Shown one piece after another: positions 11,101-22,891 of a stretch of 64,000 nt of DNA. A model generated the notes under the pieces. That model was given only the letters and a program-made list of their open reading frames with translations. It was not told where the DNA came from and made no database searches. The stretch comes from Annona cherimola (lineage: Eukaryota > Streptophyta > Magnoliopsida > Magnoliales > Annonaceae): contig CM059973.1 of NCBI GenBank assembly GCA_030490835.1, positions 64,050,008-64,114,007 of the forward strand. The letters run 5' to 3'. Made by a program: the position numbers and the translations under genes. Within the stretch, counting starts at the first letter, position 1. Each line of letters begins with the position of its first letter.

Positions 11101-14100
11101 GCTAAACTTTATTGAACCTTGATAAACTGTTTTAGACCCAATCGAACTCTTAATTAATTCGTAAAGCTCAGTAAACCCCTTTAACATGTATAGTACACTT
11201 CAATAGAATTGAGTTATATGTAACTTTAAACTCTTTGAAATGGTATTAAAGTATAATGTACTTCCCGTGCGATGGAAGCATTCTAATCAAACTCACAAAA
11301 GTTAAGAAAGAGCATTCTAATTTCTCGGTAGATAAGCACAGTAGCAGAGATTGAGTATCGCATATTTGCATGCACAAAAGTCATACCGTTTTTTCGAACC
11401 TATCTAAATTTGAAGTTATGTCGTTGCTATAATAGTGCATATAACTAGTTTCAACGATATATGATTCAAAGTGAGTAAAGATACCTGGCGCAATATACCC
11501 AATGGATCCCCTGAGCTCCCAACTTTGCTCCTCCACAGGCTGATTCGAAGCGAGAAATCTGGCCAATCCAAAGTCACCAACATGAGCAGTCATCTCATCA
11601 TCCAAGAGCACATTGGAGGGTTTCAGATCACGATGGATGATGGGTGGATCACAGTCACCGTGAAGGTAGTCCATTGCAGCTGCTACATCTATGCAGATGT
11701 TCAATCTCTGAAGTAGGCCTATTCTTGGAGAGGAGGGTCTTTCCGGATGGAGCCAATTATCCAAACTTCCATTGGACATGAGCTCCATGATAAGAGCTTT
11801 GAAATCAGTACCACTGCTGTCAATGCTTGAGCATATCGTGATGATCTTTATGATGTTCCGATGTCGAATATTTTGCAGAACTATACATTCTGATGCAAAC
11901 GTTACTGAAGCCCTCTGCTGTTTCAGATCCAGAACTTTGATTGCAACAGCACCACCATGAGTGATGCCCATGTACACTGAGCCAAAGCGTCCTTTTCCTA
12001 TCAAATTGCTTGAGCTGAAGTTGTCTGTTGCAACCAAAATGTCTTCGAATGATAGTCTTATGAAACTGACTTTCGAGGATGGGACGCTGAGAATTCTCGT
12101 CATCTCCCTCACTCTCTGCTTATATAGCAAGCATAAAAAAGAAAAAAGAAGTACAACGACGCAAGAAATTGGGATGACGATTTTGAGGGCAAGAGAAGAC
12201 GATCTTTGTTTGTTGCATATGGATAGGCTTAGCATCTTCTGTGCAACTCTGTCATCACTACAGAGGCCTTTGTTTCCTTGTAATGATTCATGGCTAATGT
12301 TCATGAACACCCCATCTCCAGGAACCTTTCCTTGAAGCTCATTGAAAGACAAATTTATTCTTGAAAGGAACCTGAGCTTACCCAAGCCTCCTGGGATCTG
12401 TCCGGAAAGAACATTGGTTGACAGGTCCAAGCTCTGTAGGACAAGTAATTGACCAAGTGATTCTGGGATGGATCCTTGGAACCGATTCCTAGCCATGCTT
12501 AAGCTTCGTAAGCTAGAGCAACCACCCAAGGAGGTAGGAATGCTACCTGATAGTTTGTTGTCTGATAAATCCATGAACTCAAGCATGGTTAGCTGAACCA
12601 AGTCAGCAGGCAGGGGGCTGTGGAGAAAATTATTAGCCAAATTGATCGATCTCAATGTCGAACTCTGTGGATTAAGAATCGTCCGAGGTATGAGCCCTGT
12701 TAGATTGTTACAGGACAGATCCAACCGTTCCAGATGCCCCAAATTTCCTATGCTTTGTGGTATTCCCCCATAGAATTGGTTATGGCTTAGATTCAGCTCA
12801 TACAACTCTGTGAGGTTGCCAAACATGTCTGGTATGTACCCGACAAAGCGGTTTCCCGAGAGGAGGAGAATCTGCATTTTGGCAAGTAGGCCTACCGACT
12901 CGGGGACGCCACCAGTGAAAGAATTCTGACTCAAATCCAGGGCCGTGAGGTTGGGATAGCTGTGCATACCTTGTGGGAGCGGCCCCGAGAGCTGGTTGTT
13001 GTCGACGTGGAAGCCTTGGAGATGGATGGATAGATTAGCTATCGACGCGGGGAGTTGGCCTGCTAGATTGTTGGCTCTGAGGCAAAACAACTCCAAATGG
13101 GTGCAGTTGGTAAGAGAATTGAAGAAGTCGAGGTTGACATCTGTGTTGGAGGAGAGACTGTTTTCTTCTAAATTGAACTTGATAAGATCACGCATGTTTC
13201 CAAGCAGAGGAATCGGACCATGAAAGTGATTTTTTGAGAGGTAGAGCTGTCGAATTCCAGAAACGTTTGACAGCGAACTAGGAATTGGCCCACCGAACTC
13301 ATTTTCAGACATGTCGAGTTCTCTGAGTTGGGGTAGCTGTCGACCAATGTCCTGTGCAAGCTGCCCTGTAAGGTTGTTTTCTGTCATGGAGAGGAACTCG
13401 AGAGAGGAGATGTTGTAAACAGATGGAGGAATGGTGCCAGTGAGTTGGTTATTAGAGATTTGCAGATGGATCAGTTTTTTAAGATTGCCAAGCTGTTTTG
13501 GGATGTGACCAGAAAGTTGGTTATTTGCAAGGTAGAAAAAGGCGAGAGAGGTGAGATTTGAAAACGAAGAAGGTATTGAGCCAGTGAGATAGTTACTGGA
13601 GACAACCAGAAATTTGAGAATGGGCAAAGAGCCGAGGGCGGGAGGGAGATGCCCAGACAAGTGATTGAATGAAAGAAAGAGCTCTTGGAGATTTAAAGAG
13701 CGGGAGAGATTGCTAGGAATAGAACCAGTGAGGGAGTTATGGTCGAGCAAGAGTTTACGCAAACGAGAAAGACGACCGAGCTGCTCAGGAAGCGGCCCAT
13801 GGAAGTAGTTATGAGACAGATCGAGAAGTCGGAGGGAAGAGAGATTGGAAATGTGTGGGGGGATGATTCCAGAGAGGCCGAGGTTGGGGAGCCTGATGGC
13901 ATGAACATGGCTTTGGTCCTTGGAGCAGGAAATGCCAGGCCAGGTGCACAAGGGAGAGCTGCTGTTCCATCCTCCGAGTGCGTTTTGAGGGTCTGAACTT
14001 ACGTACTGCCTTTTGAAGGATAGAAGGACGGCAATCTCCGTTGAGTTATCACATTTGCTAGAGCTACAGGATAATGAGAGAATGAGAAGCAAGGAGAGCA

Positions 14101-14116
14101 CCGAATCCTTCTTCAT
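8103..14116 (-). CDS. LRR receptor-like kinase, subfamily XII type (two exons)
   Basis: Exon 1 is 14116-11485 and exon 2 is 8611-8103 (stop TAA), 3141 nt or 1046 residues. I chose the ATG at 14116 because it begins a signal peptide (MKKDSVLSLLLILSLS); an upstream in-frame ATG at 14185 would put a lysine run in front. Order: signal 1-~20, LRRNT with CTWPGISC, about 22 LRRs (~70-615), membrane segment ~643-665, kinase ~690-1010. Seen in the kinase: GKGRFG (707-712), AIK Lys727, HRDLKPSN (828-835), DFG (848-850), APE formed exactly across the splice junction. Donor GT follows 11485, acceptor AG precedes 8611, and the phase is kept. The architecture and intron position fit plasma-membrane immune receptors of the Xa21/EFR/FLS2 group; ligand unknown. 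Odd: it has an RD motif, whereas that group is usually non-RD. It appears intact. Confidence 0.88.
8776..8888. repeat. Short tandem repeat in the intron
   Basis: aacga(c) recurs at 8776, 8806, 8845 and 8884, so spacings are 30, 39 and 39 bp; the 39-bp unit contains ccctttttatggggtaatg-like and ccaaagygtaagg blocks. Confidence 0.75.
9735..10094. repeat. Foldback MITE, family M, copy 2 with target duplication
   Basis: A 360-bp palindromic element starting gattccaattctgtgcaccc and ending gtgcacaggatcgggatcc. It is flanked by the perfect direct repeat acatgtacca (9725-9734 and 10095-10104). A 9-10 bp duplication together with long inverted arms suggests a Mutator-type (MULE) non-autonomous element. 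It lies inside the receptor kinase intron. Confidence 0.85.
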
Positions 14117-14308
14117 ATGTGCTTTTTTTTTTTTTTTTTTTTGCGAGAGAGAGAGACCAGAGCTAAGAATTATGGCTTCAACCATCTCCAATAAATAGGG
14201 ACGTAGCTACTTAGGGAACACGTGTATCATGCCCACCAAACTTAAGAATAAACATTGTCTGATCACTTTCTTGCAAAATACAAGACTTACCTAAACCCAG
14301 TGAAACTG

Positions 14309-14318
14309 ATTTATAAAT
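14309..14318 (-). promoter_or_regulatory. Possible TATA box of the receptor kinase gene
   Basis: The palindrome atttataaat lies about 195 bp upstream of the start codon. Its position is plausible for a TATA box with a ~150-nt leader, but nothing else confirms it. Confidence 0.3.
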
Positions 14319-14339
14319 AGGGTCAGACACTTAGAGTTC

Positions 14340-17300
14340 ATGTAAACCTGAGCCAGGTTTTCCTATTTAAGTTTAATATAAAAATATATTGTATATAATC
14401 TAAATAACATTCATTCAAACAGAAATATAATATTTATTCATATTTATGTTTGTATTGATATTTGTCATGTTGAGATTACATCAAAGATAAGTTATATTAT
14501 TTTCATTTATGTTTACATCTATGCTTATATTATTTGCTTCTACAATTGTTAATTTCCTCCCTTTTGAAAAGTAAAACTTCTTTTAGATATATATATATAT
14601 TATTCTACTTTTCCTTAATTTAATTAGTCTATGCATTATTTTTCATTTAGATAACTTATTAGTTTATATTTAAATGAAATATAATACAACTCTCAACTTC
14701 AACAAAGTCTTGCCAACCCGCATTTTAACTCAAACACTATTTATATATAAATTATTAGAATTTAAGTTTTACAAATAAAGTTAAGAATTACAGTTTATGT
14801 TTCACAAGTAGAGTTAAAATAGGAATGTGGCAAACCTTAATTTCATGAGCGGCAATAATAAGTTGTAAAACTACAAAAACTTGGGGTTGAATTTACGTAG
14901 TACTATCACTGATTTGTGTTTCTTGTGTTTTTGAGAGTCAATGGACTTCAAAGTCATTCATGCTTTCTATGGTGGGTCCAAATTCCTTGGAAAATGGAAA
15001 GGCTATATTACATATAACTACTTCTTAGTCAGTCTCCTTTATGCTTATACAGTGGGTACAAATTCCTTGGAAAATGGAATTTTTATTACATATAACTACT
15101 TTTCAGTCAAATCTTGTTTTGGAAAATTGATGGTAAGAATCGTAATTATACATTAATTAAAAAAATATTGCTGCCAAATATTAATATAAGTGACACCGTA
15201 TTGCTACCGCTTAGACGTGCAGTTACATTAAAATATTTCTTTTGCTCAAGAGCGGCTATGTTGGCTATTGCTACTTTGTCCGGCTAGTAAAAACTCTGAT
15301 GGAAGGCAGCGGGGTTAGTAGGGAATTATGTTTTCCGTTTTAAAACCACTATCTTTATAAATGTACAATTTTAGATTTACACTACTTGATCATGAATTAA
15401 AAAATAAATACTTAAGAAGATTTGAGATGTACGATAATCAAATCAAATAAAAAAGAACGGTGATATTGTTCTATTAAAAAATGGTGATGCTGGCAGGGAT
15501 TGATCATGGTTATCATTTCACTTCAGGCGATATGGCCATATGGGTTTTTTCACGACTAATTTCCATGGTTGATTCGACTCTATTGGCTGGCTTCGCTGGC
15601 TTTTTAATGGTTTGATGTTGAAGAAGATCTGCCCAGGTTTGACGCCGTCGACGACTTTGAGTTGACTTAAATGGGGACGAAGATGCCCATTGGTGCTTGC
15701 CGGTCCACCAGAATTTGAGCACATATAGGCCACATCTTATATTCTATTTTGATTACTTTTAATAATCCAACAAATATGAATTAATATAATATATGCATAT
15801 TTATCTTTCTTTTACATATAAATATTTCCATATGATAGAAAACGGGTGAAAATACCATTAATATATATTATTTTTAAACTTTATTACATGAATATTCATG
15901 TCATTTATATATTATTTTTAAAGTGATTATTAATATTATTGTTTTATTATTTTTATATAATTTTACATATACTATTATTTTAAAAATTTTAAATATACTT
16001 ACTGCATCTACAAAAAATATGAATGCACGTATCACCTAGCTTAAATTCTTTTTTCTCATTTTGTAGAAAATTCTAAGGACCTCCTGATGAAAAGAGCATA
16101 TTTATAATTTTATGCAAATTTTAGGTACATATGTCCAATTTAGGTAAATTTAGGAACGCAAATACAATGCTAGTCTAACAGTAAACATATTTGCAAAAAT
16201 TACTTTATCGTACAAAGTAGGAAAGGCTTGAACAACTTCAATTCTCAGTCGTAGTCAAAGGTCGTGACACATTTAATACTTTAAAATTTTAAATATTAAA
16301 AAAAAATGTCACGTGTGACCTGTGTATCTGACCGGACGTGGAAATGTCTGGCATAGACTGCGGAAAAAACGCTCATCTTGTCTTGAGTGGTTTAGTAGCG
16401 TGGAAACAACGAGGAAGAATATTCGTCTTTGAGTGGTTTAGTAGCGAGGAAAGAACGGGCAAGAATATTCGTCTTTTAAAAATGTAAAAGTCACGTAATA
16501 TGATAAGTATAAAATAAGAATAAATAAGATAATTATATGAAAAATAATTAAAATATAAAAAATAAAAACCAAAAAATAATTAAATAATTAAAATATCATA
16601 TTATTCATTGGAAAATATCAAATGATTCTCAATAAACACATTACCAATCAATCCTCTTACACAAGTCTTGAGTGTTATACACAAGTCTTGAGTGTACTGA
16701 TAATAACCACTTACCATCGAATGCTTTTTTTTTTTTTGAAAAGATGACTTGAATAAAATAATCTTATGAAACTAAACTCCAACGCGTAAAACCTAATCCG
16801 TCTACACCCTTGCCCAATGCATCAAATATAGTGGGGCTTACGGACATGGAGATCTCAATGTTGCCACCACCTCCCCACCATCTTTGAACCTTCTAGATTG
16901 AAAGTTAAACTCATGTTGTTGCTAAGGATGAAAATTGGGGTAGGTTAAAGGTGCCCAACTCTAACCTTATATGAAAAAAATTCTATATAATCTTACTTTT
17001 TATGCCAAGTTGGAACAAGGTCGGTTCGACTCTATGTTTTCTTTAATAAATCTCGGGACAAACTTGTGATTAGTTTCAAATTAATATAAGGACAATTGTC
17101 ATAACAAGCATTAGTAAAAAATTTTAAATAGTTTTATTTACAACTTAACCTTGATAAATATGTGTTTCGACCTTAGAAAAAGACATTGATATAAATTTCG
17201 AATTATAGTTAAAATTGAAAAATTACAAAATAATAATATTCGTTCTTGTAAGATATAAACAACATAAATAATATATTTTATTTCATTGATAAATTATGTA

Positions 17301-17591
17301 AAGGACATAACTTGAACAACATATATGCAATTAAGAAATAAAAATTCATCCATATAAATAAGTTATAAAATTAAACATATATCAACATAAATCATATTCA
17401 TATTAATAAGCCAAAAAGTTAAACATATTTATCCAATAAACAACATTCATATAAATAAATTATATAATTTATACCTTTCGGGGCGGTTAAAAAGAGTTGG
17501 GACACGTTCGAACTACCCTGCCCCTAGAATTGAAATACGAGGCCGGCACAGTTCACGACAACATGAACAAGCCACTACCAATGAAGGAATA
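14340..17591. other. Intergenic AT-rich DNA with dispersed repeats
   Basis: No gene is supported. About 14440-14935 is a diverged copy of 31970-32540 (shared tttgtcatgtt...agattaca, tctacaattgttaatttcct, ataattt...attagt). An 80-bp direct repeat with aattccttggaaaatgga starts at about 14973 and 15053, and a 46-bp direct repeat with gagtggtttagtagcg at 16385 and 16431. About 16490-16745 resembles 37080-37545. A GC-richer patch at 15510-15730 has short overlapping minus-strand ORFs that I do not recognise. Confidence 0.5.
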
Positions 17592-18029
17592 TGTAACACC
17601 CCAGGCCTAACAGTAAGGTATTGTCCGCTTTGAGCATCGGCCCGCACGGTTTTGCCCCTCTGGGTTCACGCGCATCCCGTCCTTTCCCAAAAGGCGCCTC
17701 ACTGAGGTACCTAGCGGCCTCCACTTATAACCCAGGCTCCCCCCTCATCCTAACCGATGTGGGATATCACATTCACCCCCCCTTGGGGCTCCAGCGTCCC
17801 CGCTGGACACCATCGGCCAGAGGTAGGGAGTCGGCTCTGATACCATTTTGTAACGCCCCAGGCCTAACAGTAAGGTATTGTCCGCTTTAGGCCTCGGCCC
17901 GCACGGTTTTGCCCTTCTGGGTTCACGCGCATCTCGTCTTTCCCCAAAAGGCGCCTCACTGAGGTACCTAGCGACCTCCACTTATAACCCAGGCTCCCCC
18001 CCTCATCCTAACCGATGTGGGATATCACA
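17592..18029 (-). mobile_element. TRIM (terminal-repeat retrotransposon in miniature), complete
   Basis: Two direct repeats of 180 and 181 bp (17592-17771 and 17849-18029; tgtaac...atatcaca) enclose only 77 bp. The perfect 5-bp duplication gaata flanks it (17587-17591, 18030-18034). On the minus strand the right LTR is followed by TGGTATCAGAGCC, the initiator tRNA-Met primer site, and a G-rich polypurine tract (about 17773-17783) precedes the left LTR. The minus-strand LTR begins TGTGATATCCCACATCGG, a start typical of plant TRIMs, and has TTATAAGT as a possible TATA. No protein is encoded; it depends on other elements for movement. Confidence 0.93.
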
Positions 18030-18218
18030 GAATACCTCTCCCTCTGCTTTTCCCAGCTCTTCGAAAAACTCCCTCAATTGGCCAGATCTTTTATCAAACT
18101 TGTGGCAACTGGCGGCTGCTCTAAATTACTAATTAATAAATAAAGAGCTGATGGATCGATTGGAATGCGTAGCTTTTGGTATTGCCATTCCTACCTACAT
18201 TGTTTTGTATTCTTATAT
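18030..18218. other. Short intergenic stretch
   Basis: No gene recognised; a slightly GC-richer segment at 18035-18125 has no match that I can name. Confidence 0.4.
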
Positions 18219-18625
18219 GGATTATTTGCATATACACCCACTTAATTTGACCATAATTGCAAATATATACATAATTTTAGAAATTACAAATAATCTTACA
18301 AAGTTTGACCATAATTGTAACTATACCTACGCCATTATGGCTTCGTTTTTGCATCACCATGAGCTAGGTATATTTGCAAAAATATACAAACTACATAGGT
18401 AATATTTGCAATTTGAAAAATTAAGTGTGTATTTAGTTTGCAAATATACTGATGTAGTTTGCATATCTTTACAAATATATCCATACCGTGACGATGAAGT
18501 AAGGACGTCATAATGACATGAGTACATTTGCAATTATAATCAAACTATATGGGGGTTATTTGAGATCTTTGAAACTATATAGGTCAATTATAGTAAAACT
18601 AAGTGAATATATTTATAAATTATCC
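18219..18625. repeat. Foldback MITE with 9-bp target duplication
   Basis: Left end ggattatttgcatatac...cacttaatttgaccataattg is mirrored by ...caattatagtaaaactaagtg...aaattatcc at the right. The flanks ttcttatat (18210-18218) and ttcttatgc (18626-18634) match at seven of nine bases, as for Mutator-type elements. Different family from M. Non-coding. Confidence 0.65.
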
Positions 18626-18765
18626 TTCTTATGCATGTGGTTGATTAATTATGTAAATGAGTTTGTCATTTGGAAAATAACAGATTATAAATAGATTTTT
18701 TTAATCTTCTGATGAATGTTTATTGATCAACTAAAGAGTTGTTTTGGCAATGGCATCACTAATAT

Positions 18766-18873
18766 GGAACCTAATCGTGTGCACCCACGTGCATTGAGGC
18801 TCAATGTGCCTCAATGCACCTGGGTCTACTACACTCATTTTTTAAATTTTTTTGAAATTTTTTTCATGAAACT
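18766..18873. repeat. Foldback MITE, family M, copy 4, left part
   Basis: Starts ggaacctaatcgtgtgcaccc and runs into ...cattttttaaatttttttgaa, then is interrupted by element 2. The right part resumes at 27066. The MITE's own flanks are cactaatat and tactaatat (8 of 9). Confidence 0.8.
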
Positions 18874-18916
18874 TGTTAGGCCCGTATGAAACTGATAAAA
18901 GAAAGGAAAAATAGCA
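18874..18916 (-). repeat. 3' LTR remnant of element 2
   Basis: 43 bp that match the left end of the intact LTR at 26161 with one difference; the rest of the 3' LTR and the end of the env-like ORF are deleted. Confidence 0.9.
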
Positions 18917-19379
18917 GAATTGGTAAAAGCATAAACCCAGCAAACTCTTGTTCTGTGAAACTAAGTTCAATTCTTCTAAAAAATGATGTATAAGTAGCGC
19001 CTTCTAGTGATAAGTTGAAATAAAAGTGTTTCACAAGATCCGAATAGATATAGAAATCTTTCTTCAGAAATTCAAGTAGTCCATATTCTTTCAACCAATG
19101 CACAAATCCAAATATCTCTTTGCCAAAAAATAAAAAATCCACCTTTTTACCTTTGGTAAATATTCGATGTGAAAATTTACCCACATAAGTATCTTCATCA
19201 GACAGGTAGCGAAAATTTGAAGCTTTTGGAGAAGGGTTTGCATTCTCATTGATGTGGATGCCGGAACTTTGACGTCGACGAGTGGATGGAGGATCCGAGG
19301 GTGTTGAATCCGCCTTCCGCTTTCCCTTTTTCTCATAAGAGTGCTTTTTCCCAGCCTGTGCACCACCTGTCCGAGCCAT
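18917..19379 (-). pseudogene. Env-like (third) ORF of element 2, truncated
   Basis: Starts at ATG 19379 with a basic Ser/Lys/Arg-rich N-terminus (GKKHSYEKKGKRKADS) and continues into a region with FGKEIFGFVHWLKEYGLLEFL and YSDLVKHFYFNL. This parallels the FLKDYG...DLTRIFYYLW region of the longer ORFs in elements 3 and 4, the domain often labelled 'putative plant transposon protein'. It ends where the deletion joins it to the LTR; the C-terminal two thirds are missing. No signal peptide or reliable membrane span is seen in the element-derived part. Confidence 0.7.
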
Positions 19380-19389
19380 CAAGTGAATA

Positions 19390-19743
19390 CAGAATTGAAC
19401 GGATTTGAGATATGTGGGTTTTTTTTAATGAACCGTTCCTTAGCCTTTGCTTCTTTTTGGTTTTTCTTTTTGTTGTTTTTATTTATTTATTTATTATTAT
19501 TATTATTATTTTAAAGAGTTTTATTTAAACATTTTTTTAAAAAAAATTATTAAACAATTGATCTTATTAAATATTTTACCTTGGTTTGCCATTTTTTTTA
19601 CGCTTTTTTTTTAAACGGTTCTTTGAAACGGTTTTTTTTTTTACAAAAACAACCTTATTTAAAAATAAAAATAAAATTGGCAGATAAACATATCACTTTA
19701 AAATTATCAACCACATGATATAGTATTCACATAAATGCATATG
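19390..19743 (-). other. Spacer between RNase H and env-like ORF of element 2
   Basis: AT-rich, with tttatttatttattattattatt microsatellite at about 19476-19511. No coding sequence seen. Confidence 0.6.
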
Positions 19744-21086
19744 TTATGAAAAAGGATCGATTACACCCAATTCCCTTCTTATGTGAAATTTTTTTTCAGA
19801 GGGAAGTGGTTTTGTAAAAATATCTGTCAGTTGATCTTCCGTGGGAATAAATTCAATAGAAATTTCATTCCGTGATACATGATCTCTTAAAAAATGATGT
19901 CTTACCTCAATATGTTTAGTGCGTGAATGTTGTACAGGATTTTTAGACAAATTTATTGCACTTGTGTTGTCACATCTAATTGGAACTTTTATATATGACA
20001 ACCCATAATCACACAATTGTTATTTCATCCATAAAATTTGGGCACAACAACTAGCAGAAGCAATATATTCAGCTTCCGCAGTTGATAATGCAACTGAGCT
20101 TTGTTTCCTAGAGTACCATGATATAATCATACCACTCAGAAATTGACAAGTACCACTTGTACTTTTTCTATCCACTTTATAACCTGCAAAATCTGCATTT
20201 GAATATCCAACTAAGGTAAAAGTGGATTCTCTAGGATACCAAATGCCCAAAGTGGGTGAATCAACAAGGTATTTAAAAATACGTTTAACAGCACTCATGT
20301 GTGATTCCTTTGGATTTGACTGAAAACGTGCACACATACAAACACTAAACAAAATATCAGGTCGACTGGCAGTTAAATACAAAAGTGAATCGATCATGCT
20401 CCTATATAACTTTTGATCTACTGGCTTACTTGATTCATCCTTGTCCATTTTTATGCTTGCACTCATAGGGGTTGACATGTGCTTTACATTTTCCATTTTG
20501 AACTTTTTCAACATTTCCTTGACATATTTTATTTGAGAGATAAAAATACCTTCTTTTGTTTGTTTTACTTGAAGTCCCAGAAAGAAAGTAAGTTCATCCA
20601 TCATGCTCATTTCGAACTCACTCTGCATCAATTTTTCAAAATCCTTGCAATACAACTCATTAGTAGACCCAAAAATTATATCATCCACATAAATCTGTAC
20701 AATCAAAATGTCTTTGTGAATATTTTTTATAAATAAAGTAGTATCAACCTTGCCTCTTTTGAATTTTTTCTCTATCAAAAACCTACTAAGTCTATTATAC
20801 CAAGCTCTTGGTGCTTGTCTTAATCCATAGAGAGCTTTTGATAGTTTGAACACATAATCAGGGTGTTCATGGTCTTCAAAACCTGGTGGTTGTTTGACAT
20901 AAACTTCTTCATTTATCAAACCATTCAAGAATGCACTTTTTACATCCATTTGAAAAAGTTTAAAGTTTTTGAATGATGCAAAGGCAAGTAACATTCTAAT
21001 GGCTTCAAGTCTAGCTACAGGTGCAAAAGTCTCATCAAAATCATACCCTCTTCTTGAGAGTAACCTTGTGCAACTAGACGTGCTTT
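19744..21086 (-). pseudogene. Reverse transcriptase-RNase H of element 2 (3' part)
   Basis: From 21086 downward: KARLVAQGYSQEEG, a frame break, [18 protein letters not shown], then RT blocks with [21 protein letters not shown], the catalytic YVDD in [11 protein letters not shown], and the RNase H with [33 protein letters not shown] and DIFTKPL. A stop at 20020 (after CAQILWMK) splits the RNase H. In a working element this enzyme copies the RNA genome into DNA. The upstream part of RT lies beyond the solo LTR, at 22892. Confidence 0.9.
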
Positions 21087-21091
21087 ATTTC

Positions 21092-22891
21092 TGTAACGCC
21101 CCATTCATAGAAATACTCAATAACTAATCAACGGCGCTACACAATCATAGAAAAATTCGGCAGCATCTCCCCATAACATACAAGGGGTAATATGGAATAC
21201 ATGACCTGATATTCATTACATTTCCATCTGTAACATTCAATCCTATTTATATACTTGCATTTTCATATAATAAAAACATTCATATAGAAGGAAATCATTA
21301 CATATTTTCCTTACACAACAAACAGATATAATAGTCATGCATATGTGCATCAACAAGGATTATAATCCAATCTGAAATACCAAATACATTATAGTTGTCA
21401 AAACGAATCCGCCTAAGTAATTGTCTACATATATGATTATCAAAAGAGCACAAGTCTAAAAGAACTGGAATCAACATATTGTGCTAGGGTCTCTCATGTT
21501 TGATCTTCAACTTGTCCCATCCTTAAGTTCTCCTTCTGACCTGCGATCTAAAACCACAATAACAATGATATGAGTCTAAATAGACCCAGTAAGTAGATAG
21601 TGGTTAGCACAAGGTGCAAATAAGCATAATGATGGATACTCATACAGTGATGAAGCTAATACACATGGGTCCAATACCCACTCCCAAGATCGTATACATA
21701 TAACCATACACACAAATTGACCAACACAACCAATCATCTACTCATGTCCATCAAGGGCCATGAACAACCCCCTCCTCATGTCAATCAGGGGCCATGAACA
21801 ACCCTTACAACCAACTATTTGAGATAACGCATCATACATAACAGTCAATGAAACACATCGCAAACCACGCATACAACATCAACACAATTCAGATACAACA
21901 CATAGATCTGTCACACAAGCATTTTATCAAACACATGATAGGTGCGAAATGAAAGAACCTTCAATTCATACTCTCGATTGGGGCAAATCAATTCACGTCA
22001 CATTTCAACAATATAACAACTGCTAAGAAGTCTTTTACATCATAGAAATCACGCATTCAAAGTAAATTCACCATGAACCCTAACTGTTACGAACTCTACG
22101 CCTAATATCATGGAGTCGTTAGAAGCTATACATTCCCTCTAGCCTCGTATCGCGTTTAACGTAAAATTTCATCACTAAATCGAGAAGGGGCGACATCTAC
22201 TTACCTCGATCGTGATTTTCCCAAAACAGCGACCCTAGGCTTAGCTTGCAGAGATTTGGAGCTTCCTTGATTCAAATCGATCACCTTCGAGGCAGTCAGT
22301 AGGGTTTTCTCGAAGAGATCTACTGCTAGATCGTACTGAGTAGAAGAGAAAGAAGAGAAGACGCAGAGATCGGGAAGAGGAGAAGAAGAAAAACAGTCGG
22401 GCGTGAGGTGAGAAAATGGAGTCTAACGCGCGGGCTTCGCTTCATATCGAACCCCCATCGGGTCGGGGTCGGGTCCAGGACGGGTCGGAGCATGAGTCGG
22501 GTCTAATCGCATTTGGTAATTTACTCTTCCACTCCTACGACTTAAATAATTAAAATTTTCTTCAGGGGCGCTGCCCCCTGCACCCCCGCAAGGGGCGTCT
22601 CCCCCTTGACCCCCGCGACCTGACCGGGCAGGTCGAACCCCGTACCTACTCTGCGAAGGAAACAATAGTCGTAGTGCCCATCAATGGAACGCTAAACATA
22701 CACCTTCAATTTATACTCAACGTGCTAAGATCATAATACATGCACATATACACTATACATTCTCTAAATGTCATGCCCATATATGTTATGTATCCATTAA
22801 TATCGTAAAATTCTTATTAGCATGTTCATAAGTTACCTCATAAATAGAGAAAAGTTGTAATAAAAATAAAATAAAATACCTGGTCCTCACA
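21092..22891 (-). mobile_element. Solo LTR (1.8 kb, Gypsy-type ends) inside element 2
   Basis: Plus-strand ends are TGTAACGCCCC and CCTGGTCCTCACA, flanked by the perfect duplication atttc (21087-21091, 22892-22896). The interruption falls between the RT residues ...IIVRN and KARLV. The two ends are not repeats of each other and no coding domain is present, so it is a single LTR left by recombination. The ggggcgttaca terminus is typical of the 3' end of plant Gypsy LTRs, so the LTR probably reads on the minus strand. A GC-rich patch lies at about 22420-22640. Confidence 0.85.

Larger units (their letters stand above)
8612..11484 (-). other. Intron of the receptor kinase gene (~2.9 kb)
   Basis: GT at the donor (...CCAG|GTATCT) and AG at the acceptor (...GAAG|AGTGC). 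Joining here restores the kinase APE motif and the frame. The intron contains a short tandem repeat at 8776-8888 (aacgacc...ttatggggtaatgcc, last two periods 39 bp), a complete MITE at 9735-10094, and a 15-bp direct repeat around a poly-T/A stretch (9097-9162). The rest is AT-rich with no gene. Confidence 0.8.

Noticed and set aside
14117..14191. Longer N-terminus of the receptor kinase
   Set aside because: The extension contains a lysine run from a poly-T tract and would bury the signal peptide; the ATG at 14116 fits better.
15513..15733. Two overlapping minus-strand ORFs of ~70 aa
   Set aside because: No recognisable domain, two competing frames and no conserved neighbour; may be a gene scrap but cannot be supported.
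17621..18132. ORFs of 78-89 aa with Pro/Gly/Arg-rich sequence
   Set aside because: They lie within the two LTRs of the TRIM and are repeated because the LTRs are.
22423..22665. Gly/Arg/Pro-rich ORF of 80 aa
   Set aside because: It comes from the GC-rich part of the solo LTR; no homology recognised.
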